A stretch of DNA of 64,000 bases from JANXQG01 sp963824275 (GTDB lineage Bacteria > Planctomycetota > Planctomycetia > Pirellulales > Thermoguttaceae), in contig CAWGOT010000006.1 of the NCBI GenBank assembly GCA_963824275.1, positions 1,364,001 through 1,428,000 on the forward strand. The letters are read 5' to 3'. Position numbers and translations under genes: made by a program. The stretch's first letter is position 1. Each line of letters begins with the position of its first letter. Below are positions 1 through 8,267 of this stretch, one piece after another. Under the pieces are notes generated by a model. The model saw only the letters and a list, made by a program, of their open reading frames with translations, searched no databases and had not been told where the DNA came from.

Positions 1-321
1 CTCCGTGTTTACGGGCAGAGGTTTACGACTAGAGTCGTATCCGTATCATACGACTAGGGCCGTAGCGAGTCAATGGGAGGTTTTGCGATTTTTTTCCCGC
101 AGCCGAAGGTCGAGACGACAGCCCCGGGAGCTTACTACCCGTGGTCCGCGGCAGCAACACCTGAACCTCGCTTCTTGCTTGATCCTCCGCAGAACCGATC
201 ATGCCGTCAAGGTGGGGGCATGTCGCGCGTCCTTGCGTCAGTTCTTCTCGCACCGTAAAATCAAAGCCGCAAGAGACGATTCACCGTTTACGCGATTCCT
301 GTCTTCCCGAGAGTCTAACTT
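1..321. other. Leader region without a convincing gene
   Basis: This stretch precedes the methyltransferase gene. It holds a short imperfect inverted repeat around 25-57 (two copies of TACGACTAG, one adjoining AGTCGTA). Open frames here have no recognisable protein features. I looked for a cobalamin or SAM riboswitch, which would fit the downstream gene, and saw no convincing conserved boxes. Confidence 0.4.
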
Positions 322-1194
322 ATGCACGCCACCCTTGAAAAGCTCATCGCCTCCGGCCCTGTTGTAACCGACGGCGCCTGGGGCACCCAACTCCAATCTC
401 GCGGTTTGCCCGTCGGGGCCTGTCCCGACGGTTGGAACCTCAGCCATCCGGAAGCGGTCGAAGTGGTCGCACGGGCTTATGTCGAGGCCGGAAGCCAGAT
501 CATCCTGACCAATACCTTTGGGGCGAATCGCTTTATCCTCGCCCGGCACGACCTCACCGACCGCGTGGCAGCGATCAACGCCGCAGGTGTCGAGATCTCG
601 CGGCGGGCCGCCGGCAATAGGGCGAAGGTCTTCGCCTCGCTGGGCCCCAGCGGCATAATGCTCCTGATGGGCGAGGTCAGCGAAGACGACCTGCGGGCCG
701 GCTTCTCGGAACAGGCCCAGGCGATGGCCGCCGCCGGGACCGATGCCATCGTCGTCGAGACCATGAGCGATCCGGCCGAGGCCCGCCTGGCCGTGAGCGC
801 CGCCAAGGAGACCGGTTTGCCGGTGGTGGCCTGCATGACGTTCGATTCGGGGGCCAAGCTCGATCGCACCATGATGGGCACCACGCCCGAGCAGGCCGCC
901 GAGCAGTTGCTCGAGGCGGGCGCGGACGTTATCGGTGCGAATTGCGGGCAGGGGGTTGCGGGCTACGTGGAGATCTGCCGCCGCCTGCACGCCGCAAGCG
1001 GTCGGGCCGTGTGGGTCAAGGCCAACGCAGGGCTGCCCGAGATGCGCGACGGCAAGACCCACTATGCGCAAACTGCGGAGCAGTTCGCCGCCTACGTTCC
1101 CCAGCTTGTGGCCGCCGGGGCCGGGTTTATCGGCGGGTGCTGCGGCACGTCGCCCGAGTTCATTCGCGCCGTCTCGGCGAAGTTGCAGCGGTAA
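322..1194 (+). CDS. Homocysteine S-methyltransferase family protein
   Basis: 290 residues, the usual length for a single-domain homocysteine S-methyltransferase (the fold of the MetH N-terminal module and of MmuM/BHMT). Such enzymes transfer a methyl group to the zinc-activated thiol of homocysteine in the cytoplasm. The N-terminal DGAWGTQLQ motif is typical. The three zinc-ligand cysteines are visible: one in GANCGQG (about residue 212) and the adjacent pair in GGCCGTSP near the C-terminus (about 272-273). A weak GAGAG precedes the ATG. The methyl donor cannot be told from sequence: it could be S-methylmethionine, betaine or a methylcorrinoid. No cobalamin-binding or reactivation domain is attached, so it is not a full methionine synthase. 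It appears monocistronic. Confidence 0.88.
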   Translation: MHATLEKLIASGPVVTDGAWGTQLQSRGLPVGACPDGWNLSHPEAVEVVARAYVEAGSQIILTNTFGANRFILARHDLTDRVAAINAAGVEISRRAAGNRAKVFASLGPSGIMLLMGEVSEDDLRAGFSEQAQAMAAAGTDAIVVETMSDPAEARLAVSAAKETGLPVVACMTFDSGAKLDRTMMGTTPEQAAEQLLEAGADVIGANCGQGVAGYVEICRRLHAASGRAVWVKANAGLPEMRDGKTHYAQTAEQFAAYVPQLVAAGAGFIGGCCGTSPEFIRAVSAKLQR

Positions 1195-1520
1195 GTGGAA
1201 AAGAAGATGAGCGATAAGAACACCTGTATTGTCCCAAGACCTGCCAGCCATTGGACTTCAAGCGACAGCGGGAACTGTTGGGCCGATCAGGGCCGACAAC
1301 TTTTCCCCAGCGCGACCGCCGTGCGGATTCGATTGACGGCGCCTCTCGGCAGCGGTTTGTGCCGTGATTCTCCGGACGTATTCCGCTACAAGGTCGCCCG
1401 AGACTTGCAACCGCTGGCAGATCGCCGCTAGCCTGCTAGAATCGATCTTCTCGGTCTTGAACTCGCGTCCTCGACCGCGGGACCGGAGGTTGCGCTTCGC
1501 GTCCAAGCCCTAGTCCCCCT

Positions 1521-1595
1521 AAGCCCCAAGCCCTAAGCCCCAAGCCCCAAGCCCCAAGCCCTAAGCCCTAAGCCCTAAGCCCCAAGCCCCAAGCC
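1521..1595. repeat. Tandem heptamer repeat AAGCCC(C/T)
   Basis: Ten full copies plus a partial copy of a 7-bp unit, AAGCCCC or AAGCCCT, run uninterrupted just upstream of the gene at 1625. The rest of 1195-1624 shows no supported gene. A minus-strand frame (1258-1506) has a helix-rich stretch but no recognisable family. The repeat ends about 30 bp before the next start codon. Confidence 0.85.
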
Positions 1596-1624
1596 GTTTT
1601 CCCGTGTCGAAAGGATTTTGACGA

Positions 1625-2437
1625 ATGGATGAATCGCTCGCGCCCGACCTGACCCTGCCTGAGCCCGCGGAAAACCCGGCAATCGAAACGGCCTCCAACG
1701 AGTACCTGGGCCGCTGGAATCGGCTGGTGAGCACGACGAACTGGGAGAAGGGCCGGATTGTGGCCGAGTGGCGCGAGATTCTGGTCGCGGCCAATGCCCC
1801 GCCCTCCGCTTATAGCGACGAGGCTTGGAGCCGGCGGGTCGGCAGCGTCACGCCGCAGCACACCGGCCGCTTGCGGCGGGTCTACCAGCGGTTTGCCGCA
1901 ATGCGGGAGGCCTATCACGGTCTGTACTGGAGCCACTTCCAGGCCGCACTGGATTGGGACGACGCCGAGATGTGGCTGGAAGGGGCCGTGCAGAACCGCT
2001 GGTCGATCGCCGAGATGCAGGGCCAGCGCTCGCGAACGCTGGGGGCCCTAGTGGAGGAGAGCGTGGAAGCGACGGCCGTGGAGGTCGATGAAGATGCCGT
2101 GGTCGCGCCGGTCGATCTGCCGCCGGCCGGTTCGGCCTCAATGATCGAGGCCCGCGAGGCGGATGAGGCCGACGCCGACGACGCAAATTTTTCCGACGCG
2201 ATCGACGCTAGTGCCCCACTCGACACGGCCGACTCGTACGCGGGAGACGAGCCGCCCTTGCGCCCGTTTGAAAACCTGCCCTCGCTGCCGGCCGATCTTC
2301 GCGATGCCTTCGACGGCTTCAAGCTGGCGATCATCCACCACCGGATTTCCCACTGGCAGGAGGTCCGCAGGGAGGACGTTCTGGCCACGTTGGAGGCCTT
2401 GCGGCAGTTGACGCTCGCGCCGGCGGATGAAAACTAG
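1625..2437 (+). CDS. Hypothetical protein with acidic linker
   Basis: 270 residues, family not recognised. Residues 1-140 are a compact Trp-rich helical region (SNEYLGRWNRLVSTTNWEKG, then a basic RR-containing helix). Residues 145-215 are strongly acidic and Ala-rich, probably an unstructured linker. The last 50 residues form another helical region (a FDGFKLAIIHHRISHWQEV-type segment). The start is supported by AAAGGA about nine bases upstream of the ATG. No signal peptide or membrane segment is seen. The gene converges on the metallopeptidase and the two stops overlap by a few bases. The domain plan suggests a regulatory or DNA-associated role, but there is no direct evidence. Confidence 0.7.
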   Translation: MDESLAPDLTLPEPAENPAIETASNEYLGRWNRLVSTTNWEKGRIVAEWREILVAANAPPSAYSDEAWSRRVGSVTPQHTGRLRRVYQRFAAMREAYHGLYWSHFQAALDWDDAEMWLEGAVQNRWSIAEMQGQRSRTLGALVEESVEATAVEVDEDAVVAPVDLPPAGSASMIEAREADEADADDANFSDAIDASAPLDTADSYAGDEPPLRPFENLPSLPADLRDAFDGFKLAIIHHRISHWQEVRREDVLATLEALRQLTLAPADEN

Positions 2438-3292
2438 AGTCTCTCGTAGGGCAAGCTGGTCAGCCGATCCTTCTCCTTGAGATTACCGGTTCTCAAGCCC
2501 TCGTTGAACCAGTAGACACGCTGCTTGGAGGTGCCGTGTGTGAACTTCTCCGGCACGACATAGCCTTGCGACTGCTTCTGCAGCTTGTCGTCGCCGATGG
2601 CTTGGGCGGCGGTGATCGCATTCTCGACGTCGCCCGCTTCCAGGATGTGCCATTTCTGATCGGCGTAATGGGCCCACGCGCCGGCCAGAAAGTCGGCCTG
2701 GAGTTCCAAGCGGACGGAAAGCTGGTTCTCCGTATCGTGAGGCAGTCGCGGTGCATTGATTGGGTGCTGATCCCCAGCAGATTCTGAACGTGGTGGCCGA
2801 CCTCGTGGGCGATCACGTAGGCATTGGCGAAATCGCCCCCGGCGTGGAACCGGTTCTTCAGTTCGTCATAGAATTCGAGGTCGATGTAGACCCGCTCATC
2901 GGCCGGGCAATAGAAAGGGCCCACGGCCGCGGAGGCCTGCCCGCAGGCCGAATTCACTCGGCCCGTGAAGAGCACCAGCTTCGGTTTGCGATAAATCGGC
3001 CGCGCGGGGACTTGCGTTTGAAAGAGGTCGGTCCAGACCTGCTCGGTCTGGAACAGGACGTGCTTGACGAACGAGACCTTGCGGGCCTCTTCGGGACTAT
3101 CCTGCCGCGGGCGCGAACATCCGGCGGGCCGGCCTGGCCCTGCACCTGCTGGAGCAGGTCGAGCGGGTTCTCGCCCAGGAGCAGGCCGAGCACGACCACG
3201 ATCACGGTCCCCGCGCCGCCCAACGCCATGCCGACGGGCAGGCCCCGCTGATCTTCGACGTTTTCGCTTTCGCCGCCTTCTTGCCAACGCAT
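2434..3292 (-). CDS. Neutral zinc metallopeptidase (YpfJ/KPN_02809 family), frameshifted
   Basis: Three overlapping minus-strand frames assemble into one protein of about 285 residues. The order is a start (MRWQEGGESENVEDQRG), one membrane segment (ALGGAGTVIVVVLGLLLG), the family block VLFTGRVNSACGQASAAVGP, the zinc site HEVGHHVQNLLG, the LELQADFLAGAWAH block and the SQGYVVPEKFTHGTSKQR tail. Two single-base shifts are needed, near 3110 and near 2750. No stop codons or losses of conserved residues accompany them, so assembly error is as likely as decay. The family is a membrane-anchored, outward-facing HExxH peptidase of unknown substrate. Confidence 0.85.
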
Positions 3293-3316
3293 GCGAGTGC
3301 TTCTCCGACTTCCAAG

Positions 3317-3389
3317 TGCGCCCGGAGGGACTCGAACCCCCAACCCTCGGTTCCGAAGACCGATGCTCTATCCATTGAGCTACGGGCGC
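3317..3389 (-). tRNA. tRNA-Arg (anticodon UCG)
   Basis: The reverse complement folds as a complete cloverleaf. The acceptor GCGCCCG pairs with CGGGCGC, the D-stem is GCTC/GAGC, the anticodon stem TCGGT/ACCGA encloses loop CTTCGGA, and the T-arm contains TTCGAGT. The loop gives anticodon TCG, which reads CGA arginine codons. The 3' CCA is not encoded. A tyrosine recombinase gene begins about 180 bp from the tRNA 5' end. Confidence 0.96.
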
Positions 3390-3442
3390 TCGTCTCCGTT
3401 GACACTTACGTGGCAAGGAGTTATGATTTCTCTATAGACTGG

Positions 3443-3465
3443 CTGGCATAAAATCTGGCATAAAA
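3443..3465. repeat. Tandem 11-bp direct repeat upstream of the integrase
   Basis: CTGGCATAAAA occurs twice, separated by a single T (12-bp period), between the tRNA and the integrase. This is the size and place expected of recombinase arm-type or operator sites, but nothing in the sequence proves binding. I did not find a further copy elsewhere by eye. Confidence 0.5.
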
Positions 3466-3565
3466 CAGACGCCGAAACGTCCCCTTTGTGACAGGGGCTG
3501 AGCAGAGGAAATCGGCAGTTCTGGCAGTCAGTTGCATACGGACAGTCTATCAGGGAGCAATAGCG

Positions 3566-4792
3566 ATGGTCAAGCGGTGCGCGGTCAGGAAGCGTTCTGT
3601 CGGTCGTTCGGCCGGCGGGCACAATCGAGGCTACTGGTTTCGGAAGGGGCGGGGTTGGTATATCAGCGAGGGGCAAAAAATACGCCCTCTCACCGATCAG
3701 GCCGGAGACCAAATCAAAGCCGAGAACACCCCCAACGACGTGCTGCAGGACGCATACGCCCGTTACCGTCTGGGGATGGATGAACAGAGCAGGCAATCCA
3801 CGACCGGGAACGGTGCGCTGGTCCTGACGGCTGTCATGGACTACTTGAAGCACAGCCAGGCCAAAGACCGACTTGCGACCTTCAATAAGCGTGGCGAGTT
3901 CTTGTTCGATTTTTGTTTCGGACTGCCGTGCCGATTCTGGGATTATGGCGTCGGTCGGAAAGTCGCCAAGCCATCGGCCCACGATTATCTGCATGATGGC
4001 TTTGGCAACAAGCGCGTGGCGGAAATCATCCCGATGGATGTTCAAAATTGGTTGGATAAACATCCGACTTGGGGAAAATCCACGCAGCGAATTGCGATCC
4101 AATCGGTGAAAAGGGCATTCAACTACTGCCTCAAGATGGGCCTGATCCCGACCAATCCGGTCAAGGGCATGACCGCACCGACAGGCCGGAAACGGATAAC
4201 CTACTTCACCGACGAGCAAGAGGAAGCACTATACGAGCACGCCTCAAAACCCATGGCGCTGCTGATCAAAGTCGCTGTTCGCACCGGTGCAAGGTATGGT
4301 GCGGAGATTGCCGCATTGACTGCCCGGCACGTTGAAGAAACGCCGGAGGGAATGCTCTGGCGGTTCAGTGCGGACGAGAACAAAACCGGCTCCAAGACAG
4401 GAAAAAGCAGGGTTATCTATGTGCCAGCCGAGATCGCCGACCTCGTGCGGGAACTCGTGAAAAAACATCCAAGCGGAGCGCTGTTCCGCAATCGGAACAA
4501 TACGCCGTGGAAGGTCGCCACGCTGAAGGAGAACTTCTCGCGTCTGAAAGACAAGCTGGCAGCCAAAGGGATCGAACTCGACGCCGATGCCTGTTTGTAT
4601 TCGTGCCGCCACACCTATGCCAAGCGGATGCTGGGAGGCTACTGGACCGGCGAACCGATAACTCTGGAGATTCTGGCGGGGCTCATGGGAAACACACCCC
4701 AAGTTTGCTATGACCATTACGCCAAGTGGTGCGGCGATTATATCGCCCCCCTCTGGAAAGCCGTAAACGGACGAGACGGGAAAAAGCGTTGA
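3566..4792 (+). CDS. Tyrosine recombinase / phage-type integrase
   Basis: About 408 residues from the ATG at 3566 (MVKRCAVRKR), chosen because GGGAGC lies just upstream. An in-frame start at 3488 is possible. The N-terminal half is a SAM-like core-binding region (MDVQNWLDKHPTWGKSTQR, then RAFNYCLKMGLIPTNPVKGM). The C-terminal catalytic domain shows the box I arginine in RTGARYGAEIAAL, a lysine in KTGKSRVIYV, box II CRHTYAKRM with the HxxR-type pair partly altered, and the nucleophile tyrosine in CYDHYAKW. It would cut and rejoin DNA at an attachment site. Its closeness to tRNA-Arg and the HTH genes marks an integrated element, although it lies on the 5' side of the tRNA, opposite to the usual arrangement. 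Confidence 0.93.
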   Translation: MVKRCAVRKRSVGRSAGGHNRGYWFRKGRGWYISEGQKIRPLTDQAGDQIKAENTPNDVLQDAYARYRLGMDEQSRQSTTGNGALVLTAVMDYLKHSQAKDRLATFNKRGEFLFDFCFGLPCRFWDYGVGRKVAKPSAHDYLHDGFGNKRVAEIIPMDVQNWLDKHPTWGKSTQRIAIQSVKRAFNYCLKMGLIPTNPVKGMTAPTGRKRITYFTDEQEEALYEHASKPMALLIKVAVRTGARYGAEIAALTARHVEETPEGMLWRFSADENKTGSKTGKSRVIYVPAEIADLVRELVKKHPSGALFRNRNNTPWKVATLKENFSRLKDKLAAKGIELDADACLYSCRHTYAKRMLGGYWTGEPITLEILAGLMGNTPQVCYDHYAKWCGDYIAPLWKAVNGRDGKKR

Positions 4793-4831
4793 GCGTTCCC
4801 ACTGCCCCGACGGGGTCGATTTGCCAAGCGT

Positions 4832-5146
4832 TCAGATCCGCTTTGGGACGCGGTCGTCACCGCTAGCAAGCACCTTTCTTGAGCAGGTCCCAGCCAAACC
4901 CGCAGACTCCTTCGCTGTCTTTAGGAGGCTTCGGCTTGGCAGGACGTTTTGCGGCGCAAGGCGAGGTTGCTCGTCCGCCAGAGCGACCGTGTGCCTGGCA
5001 ATGAACTCGTCGACCCATTCCTGCTTAAACTTCAACCGCCCGCGCTTGCCGTGCTGGAAGTAGCGGATCTCACCACGGGCAACAACTTTTCGGACGCCAC
5101 TAACCGTGCAGCCCAGGGCTTGAGCTACGTCTTCGATGTCCAACAT
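4832..5146 (-). CDS. Excisionase-like helix-turn-helix protein
   Basis: 104 residues. The first 60 form a MerR/excisionase-type winged HTH (MLDIEDVAQALGCTVSGVRK, then RYFQHGKRGRLKFKQEWVDEF), the domain-17 type used by Xis proteins to bind and bend DNA. The C-terminal 40 residues are polar and probably disordered. It is convergent with the integrase, with a gap of 39 bp between stops, as expected for a recombination directionality factor or element repressor. The function is inferred from fold and position only. Confidence 0.8.
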   Translation of the reverse strand: MLDIEDVAQALGCTVSGVRKVVARGEIRYFQHGKRGRLKFKQEWVDEFIARHTVALADEQPRLAPQNVLPSRSLLKTAKESAGLAGTCSRKVLASGDDRVPKRI

Positions 5147-5558
5147 TGACTTGCGACATATCTTCCTGACCTAACCTGGGGCATCCACGATCTGAGGGGA
5201 CCAGCAATCTGCGGTCTCAATAACTCCACGACGCTCGACCTGTAAGGCTTCCCGGCCTAGGTCGGCGGTGGTCACGCGAATGCCAAAAATGCTATAGCCG
5301 CAAGGGCTTCAGGCGGCCGGCGGAAGGTCCGCCGACGCCTAGGGTAAGCCGCCGCGCTGAGAGGCGGTGGCTCATCTCTAATTGTATGCATCGGGTTCGC
5401 GTTCTCCAGGGGCGATTCGTTGGATTTTTCGTGGGCGTTGTGGGTAGCAATCCCAACAAGTGAGGGGAAGTGATGCTCCCCGACAGGGCACTTTCCGACG
5501 TTGGAAAGGTCTGCTACCGTATATACTTGGTGTGCTTCGAATCAATGATCAGGTGATC
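5147..5558. other. 412-bp intergenic region with strong hairpins
   Basis: No coding frame is supported here. It contains a strong hairpin at 5311-5340 (AGGCG, two unpaired bases, a 7-bp stem CGGCGGA/TCCGCCG with loop AGG, then CGCCT) and a second possible GC-rich hairpin at 5348-5371. There is no T-run to make a standard terminator. It separates the ATPase/HTH operon from the excisionase-like gene and could hold an operator, an origin or a structured RNA. Confidence 0.4.
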
Positions 5559-5732
5559 TTAGCTTGCTCGTCCACGGCGGCCCTCGCCGTATCTTCCTGC
5601 CGCTGGAATCCTGAAAGCTCCGGTCAGCCGCCCGCTCTCTACGAGCCGTCGCACTCGGTACACGGCCAGGCCCCATCGCTTGGCCAACTGGCCAGGGGAA
5701 AGGGCATCAAGTTGTGTTTGCGAGCGTGGCAT
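5559..5732 (-). CDS. Small HTH (excisionase/MerR-like) protein
   Basis: 57 residues, starting MPRSQTQLDALSPGQLAKRW. The SPGQLAKRWGLAVYRVRRLV segment is a clear helix-turn-helix of the excisionase/AlpA kind, and a recognition wing follows (GAFRIPAAGRYGEG). It begins 27 bp after the stop of the upstream ATPase gene on the same strand, so the two are probably co-transcribed. It would act as a DNA-binding regulator or recombination accessory factor of the element. The fold assignment is strong, the specific role is inferred. Confidence 0.72.
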   Translation of the reverse strand: MPRSQTQLDALSPGQLAKRWGLAVYRVRRLVESGRLTGAFRIPAAGRYGEGRRGRAS

Positions 5733-5759
5733 GATTCCGACACGACTATCCCGGTTGAT

Positions 5760-6929
5760 CTAGCCAACAACCCCGACTTCATTGCCGCCATCGTCGTCAT
5801 GCTCATCGCCCTGACGATCTTCGTGCTCGACGCCGGCCTTGCCTTTCGATTGAGCACGTGCGACGTTACCGTGGACCAACCGCTCGACGAGCTGGGAGAT
5901 GTCCTTGTCGTGGAACCGCTTGAGCAGCTTGGAATCGTTGGGAAGCTCCCAAAGCCACCGGCAGTCTTTTCCGCTGCTTTCTTTCCAAGAGTGGACGCCC
6001 ATCCGCTTCTTCGCCCGCTTGAGGGTCCGCTCGCAAACCCCAGCTTCGCCGGCCAACTTGATGCACTCCCTGGCAGGAACCGGCCCTACAACCAAGATCG
6101 AATAGAGCACGTATTCGGCCTCGGCCACCGCCGAATTGTCGTCGGCTACGCCGCCCATCAGGTCCGCGGCGGAGTACTGGCTCGTTCCCAGCCATTCCAC
6201 GCCAAGTGTGCCGTCGTGGCGTTTAATCGTCCGGTACGAGAGCGAGGCAGCGGCGGCCAAACTGCCTTTGCTCTGGGCGAGAACGTGCTGATGTTTGTCT
6301 TCGCTGGCGGGGTCGGCGAGTACCATCAAGCCGGACCGCGCAACTCCGATGATGCCGATGCTGCCCAGGCCGGCGTACAACGGATTGCTCCGGCCCGCCT
6401 TCCCCATGTGCCTCGCGATCACGGCGGCCAGATCGCGACGCTCGGCGAAGACGGACAGCGGGCCGAGGGCCTTGCGAACGGCCGAGTCGCTGTTGGAGTT
6501 GCCGGCGTGGAAGGCGTTGAACGGGTCGATCGCGAGGAATTTGGCCTGCACCTCGACCACGGCCTGCTCGATCACCGGAATATCGTGGGGCAGGCGCAGC
6601 GGGGACTCAGTGAATTGGCTCCGGTCCAGCAGCCTGATCTTGGTCAGGTCAGCTCCGGCCGCGCGGAGGTTGGGCAGCACCGTCTGCGCCGCCATGTCTT
6701 CGCCTTGAATGATGACGACGCCCGCCGGATCGACCGTGGCTGTGTCGCAGCCGGGCATGGGGCGGCCGGTGGTGACGCGTGCGGCAATGTCGAGCGTGAT
6801 GGTCGACTTTCCACTGCCCGGATCGCCGTCCAGGACCGTGACCGCGCCAAGAGGAAGGCGATCGGGCCACAGCCATTGCAGGGGGCGTTCGGAGATTTCG
6901 GAGGGGCTGACGAGGCGGCGGTCGGACAT
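5760..6929 (-). CDS. RepA/RecA-type AAA ATPase
   Basis: 389 residues from the ATG at 6929, which has AGGAAAGGA upstream. A longer frame extends to 7154 but lacks family features. The fold is RecA-like (RepA helicase/RSF1010 class). The Walker A motif is LDGDPGSGKST (about 32-42), and further strands follow as VVIIQGEDM and KFLAIDPFNAF. The middle carries an RHMGKAGRSNPLYAGLGS segment like the DNA-binding loops of the family. The C-terminal third looks like a winged helix (ARECIKLAGEAGVCERTLKR) and ends in a charged Asp/His-rich tail. Such proteins are common in plasmids, prophages and integrative elements, where they help replication or primase loading. The small HTH gene lies directly downstream. 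Confidence 0.83.
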   Translation of the reverse strand: MSDRRLVSPSEISERPLQWLWPDRLPLGAVTVLDGDPGSGKSTITLDIAARVTTGRPMPGCDTATVDPAGVVIIQGEDMAAQTVLPNLRAAGADLTKIRLLDRSQFTESPLRLPHDIPVIEQAVVEVQAKFLAIDPFNAFHAGNSNSDSAVRKALGPLSVFAERRDLAAVIARHMGKAGRSNPLYAGLGSIGIIGVARSGLMVLADPASEDKHQHVLAQSKGSLAAAASLSYRTIKRHDGTLGVEWLGTSQYSAADLMGGVADDNSAVAEAEYVLYSILVVGPVPARECIKLAGEAGVCERTLKRAKKRMGVHSWKESSGKDCRWLWELPNDSKLLKRFHDKDISQLVERLVHGNVARAQSKGKAGVEHEDRQGDEHDDDGGNEVGVVG

Positions 6930-7216
6930 TGTAATTCCTTTCCTAGCGAGGAGGCCAAGGGTGCCAACACGAAACCTTGGCATCCTTGGCATCCTTGCCC
7001 TGTTCTGTGGGGCTTTCAGGTCACGAACCAGACTCTGACTGGCGACTACGGTTCGACGCCATGTCCAGCTGGACCGGAAGTTGACTTGCCATTGATGCAA
7101 GTCTACCGGGCCGCTATCGGGCAAGACCATGTGTTCCGGAGTTCCGGAACACATTTCACGACAGCGGAATGAAGAGAACGGGCGGCACGCCGCGATTGTT
7201 CCAGGACGATGCGACG

Positions 7217-8101
7217 CTACCGGGCGGCTTTGTCGGTGCCGAAGCCATCGTATTCGCCCAGGCGTTTGAGAATTCGCAGCACGAGACGGACCCGTTGATT
7301 ATTGCCGCCGCCCTTTCTTTTTTGGCTGTTTCTGAGACTGTTGTTGTAGCGGATGAACTCCTTCAATCCACCGGCCGACTTATCAATAGCGTCCGGTTGC
7401 TTCAGTGCCCAACGGAGCGTATCCGTCGTATCGGACATTCGCTTGACTTCAAGCAGCCGGCGAACCTCATCGGCAGACCACTCGCAAAGTCTAGGCTCCA
7501 CCAGTTTTCGGATTTCAGTGAAGTTCGGGGTGGGCTGCTCAACCATTTCCGTGACGGCGCGGAGAACATTTTCGAAGGAGCTCATATCGTCGTCGTGCCC
7601 GTGCGAAACCTTGTCGACCGGTGACGTGCTTCCAGGGGAATAATCTCCCGAAGCAGGCGGGTATACGGCCGGGGAACCGTCTTTTGCCGCCAACGGCCAA
7701 ATTTCATTCCAGTATTCTACAAGCGTGGAAATCTGCTCTCCATCATGAATTTCCGCGGAGTCGCTTGAAAACCACAAGTTCAAATAGCTCTCGATACGCG
7801 CCACGGAGGGAAGCGGGTACAATCGCCACCCATCAGCGAGCAAGTTGATCCCATCTTGGAGCTCGCCCGATTGAACCGGTAGCCCTCGTCCCTGTTTCAG
7901 TTGTCGTTTCCAGACGCGTCGGCGAATCACGCAGCGTCCGAGTTCTTGCCCCAAAACGAACCACCTGAACATGGGCTCGTCTTCTTTTAGCATTTGCGAG
8001 GCGTACCGCGATACCCGGTGACAGATCACGGGAGCATTCATTTGGTCGCGGTGCCTGGCACCCTGGAGGTAATTTGCCAACTCGATTCGCGGTTCTTCCA
8101 A
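7217..8101 (-). CDS. Hypothetical protein of the integrated element
   Basis: About 294 residues, no family recognised. An ATG start as far up as 8263 is open, but that extension is low-complexity and overlaps a plus-strand reading frame. I prefer the TTG at 8101 because GGAGGG lies seven bases upstream. Visible features are a charged helical middle (FRWFVLGQELGRCVIRRRVW), Trp-rich patches and a basic C-terminus (NSQKRKGGGNNQRVRLVLR). No signal peptide or membrane helix is seen. It lies upstream of the ATPase on the same strand and may be co-transcribed with it. Confidence 0.6.
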   Translation of the reverse strand: MEEPRIELANYLQGARHRDQMNAPVICHRVSRYASQMLKEDEPMFRWFVLGQELGRCVIRRRVWKRQLKQGRGLPVQSGELQDGINLLADGWRLYPLPSVARIESYLNLWFSSDSAEIHDGEQISTLVEYWNEIWPLAAKDGSPAVYPPASGDYSPGSTSPVDKVSHGHDDDMSSFENVLRAVTEMVEQPTPNFTEIRKLVEPRLCEWSADEVRRLLEVKRMSDTTDTLRWALKQPDAIDKSAGGLKEFIRYNNSLRNSQKRKGGGNNQRVRLVLRILKRLGEYDGFGTDKAAR

Positions 8102-8162
8102 AACGCGTCCCTCCAGACACGAAACTACCGTTTCTGGCGGCGGTGAAGGCGACGGCGGCGAG

Positions 8163-8267
8163 ATGGTTCGCCTGCTCCGCGAAATGAGCATGAACATCAA
8201 AACCCTGGTGAATGACGGCCTTTTTGTTCGTGGGGACCATCGGCGGGCGGCCGGGAGCATCATCTAA
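8163..8267 (+). CDS. Possible 34-aa ORF coupled to the next gene
   Basis: A short plus-strand frame (MVRLLREMSMNIKTLVNDGL, then FVRGDHRRAAGSII) ends in TAATG, sharing bases with the start of the gene at 8267. Such overlap is typical of translational coupling. The ribosome-binding signal (GGCGAG directly before the ATG) is poor, so this may be the end of a damaged gene. No function can be assigned. Confidence 0.35.
   Translation: MVRLLREMSMNIKTLVNDGLFVRGDHRRAAGSII

Noticed and set aside
1..321. Cobalamin or SAM riboswitch before the homocysteine methyltransferase
   Set aside because: Conserved boxes and the expected helices could not be found.
1258..1506. Minus-strand 82-codon frame with an HTH-like stretch
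   Set aside because: No ribosome-binding site, no family match and repetitive sequence upstream; support too weak.
1521..1595. Telomere-like or CRISPR repeat
   Set aside because: Units are contiguous 7-mers without spacers and internal to the contig; no CRISPR array or cas gene seen anywhere in the window.
5460..7172. A 570-codon plus-strand open frame
   Set aside because: It is antisense to the RepA-like ATPase, has no protein features and arises from GC-rich codon usage.
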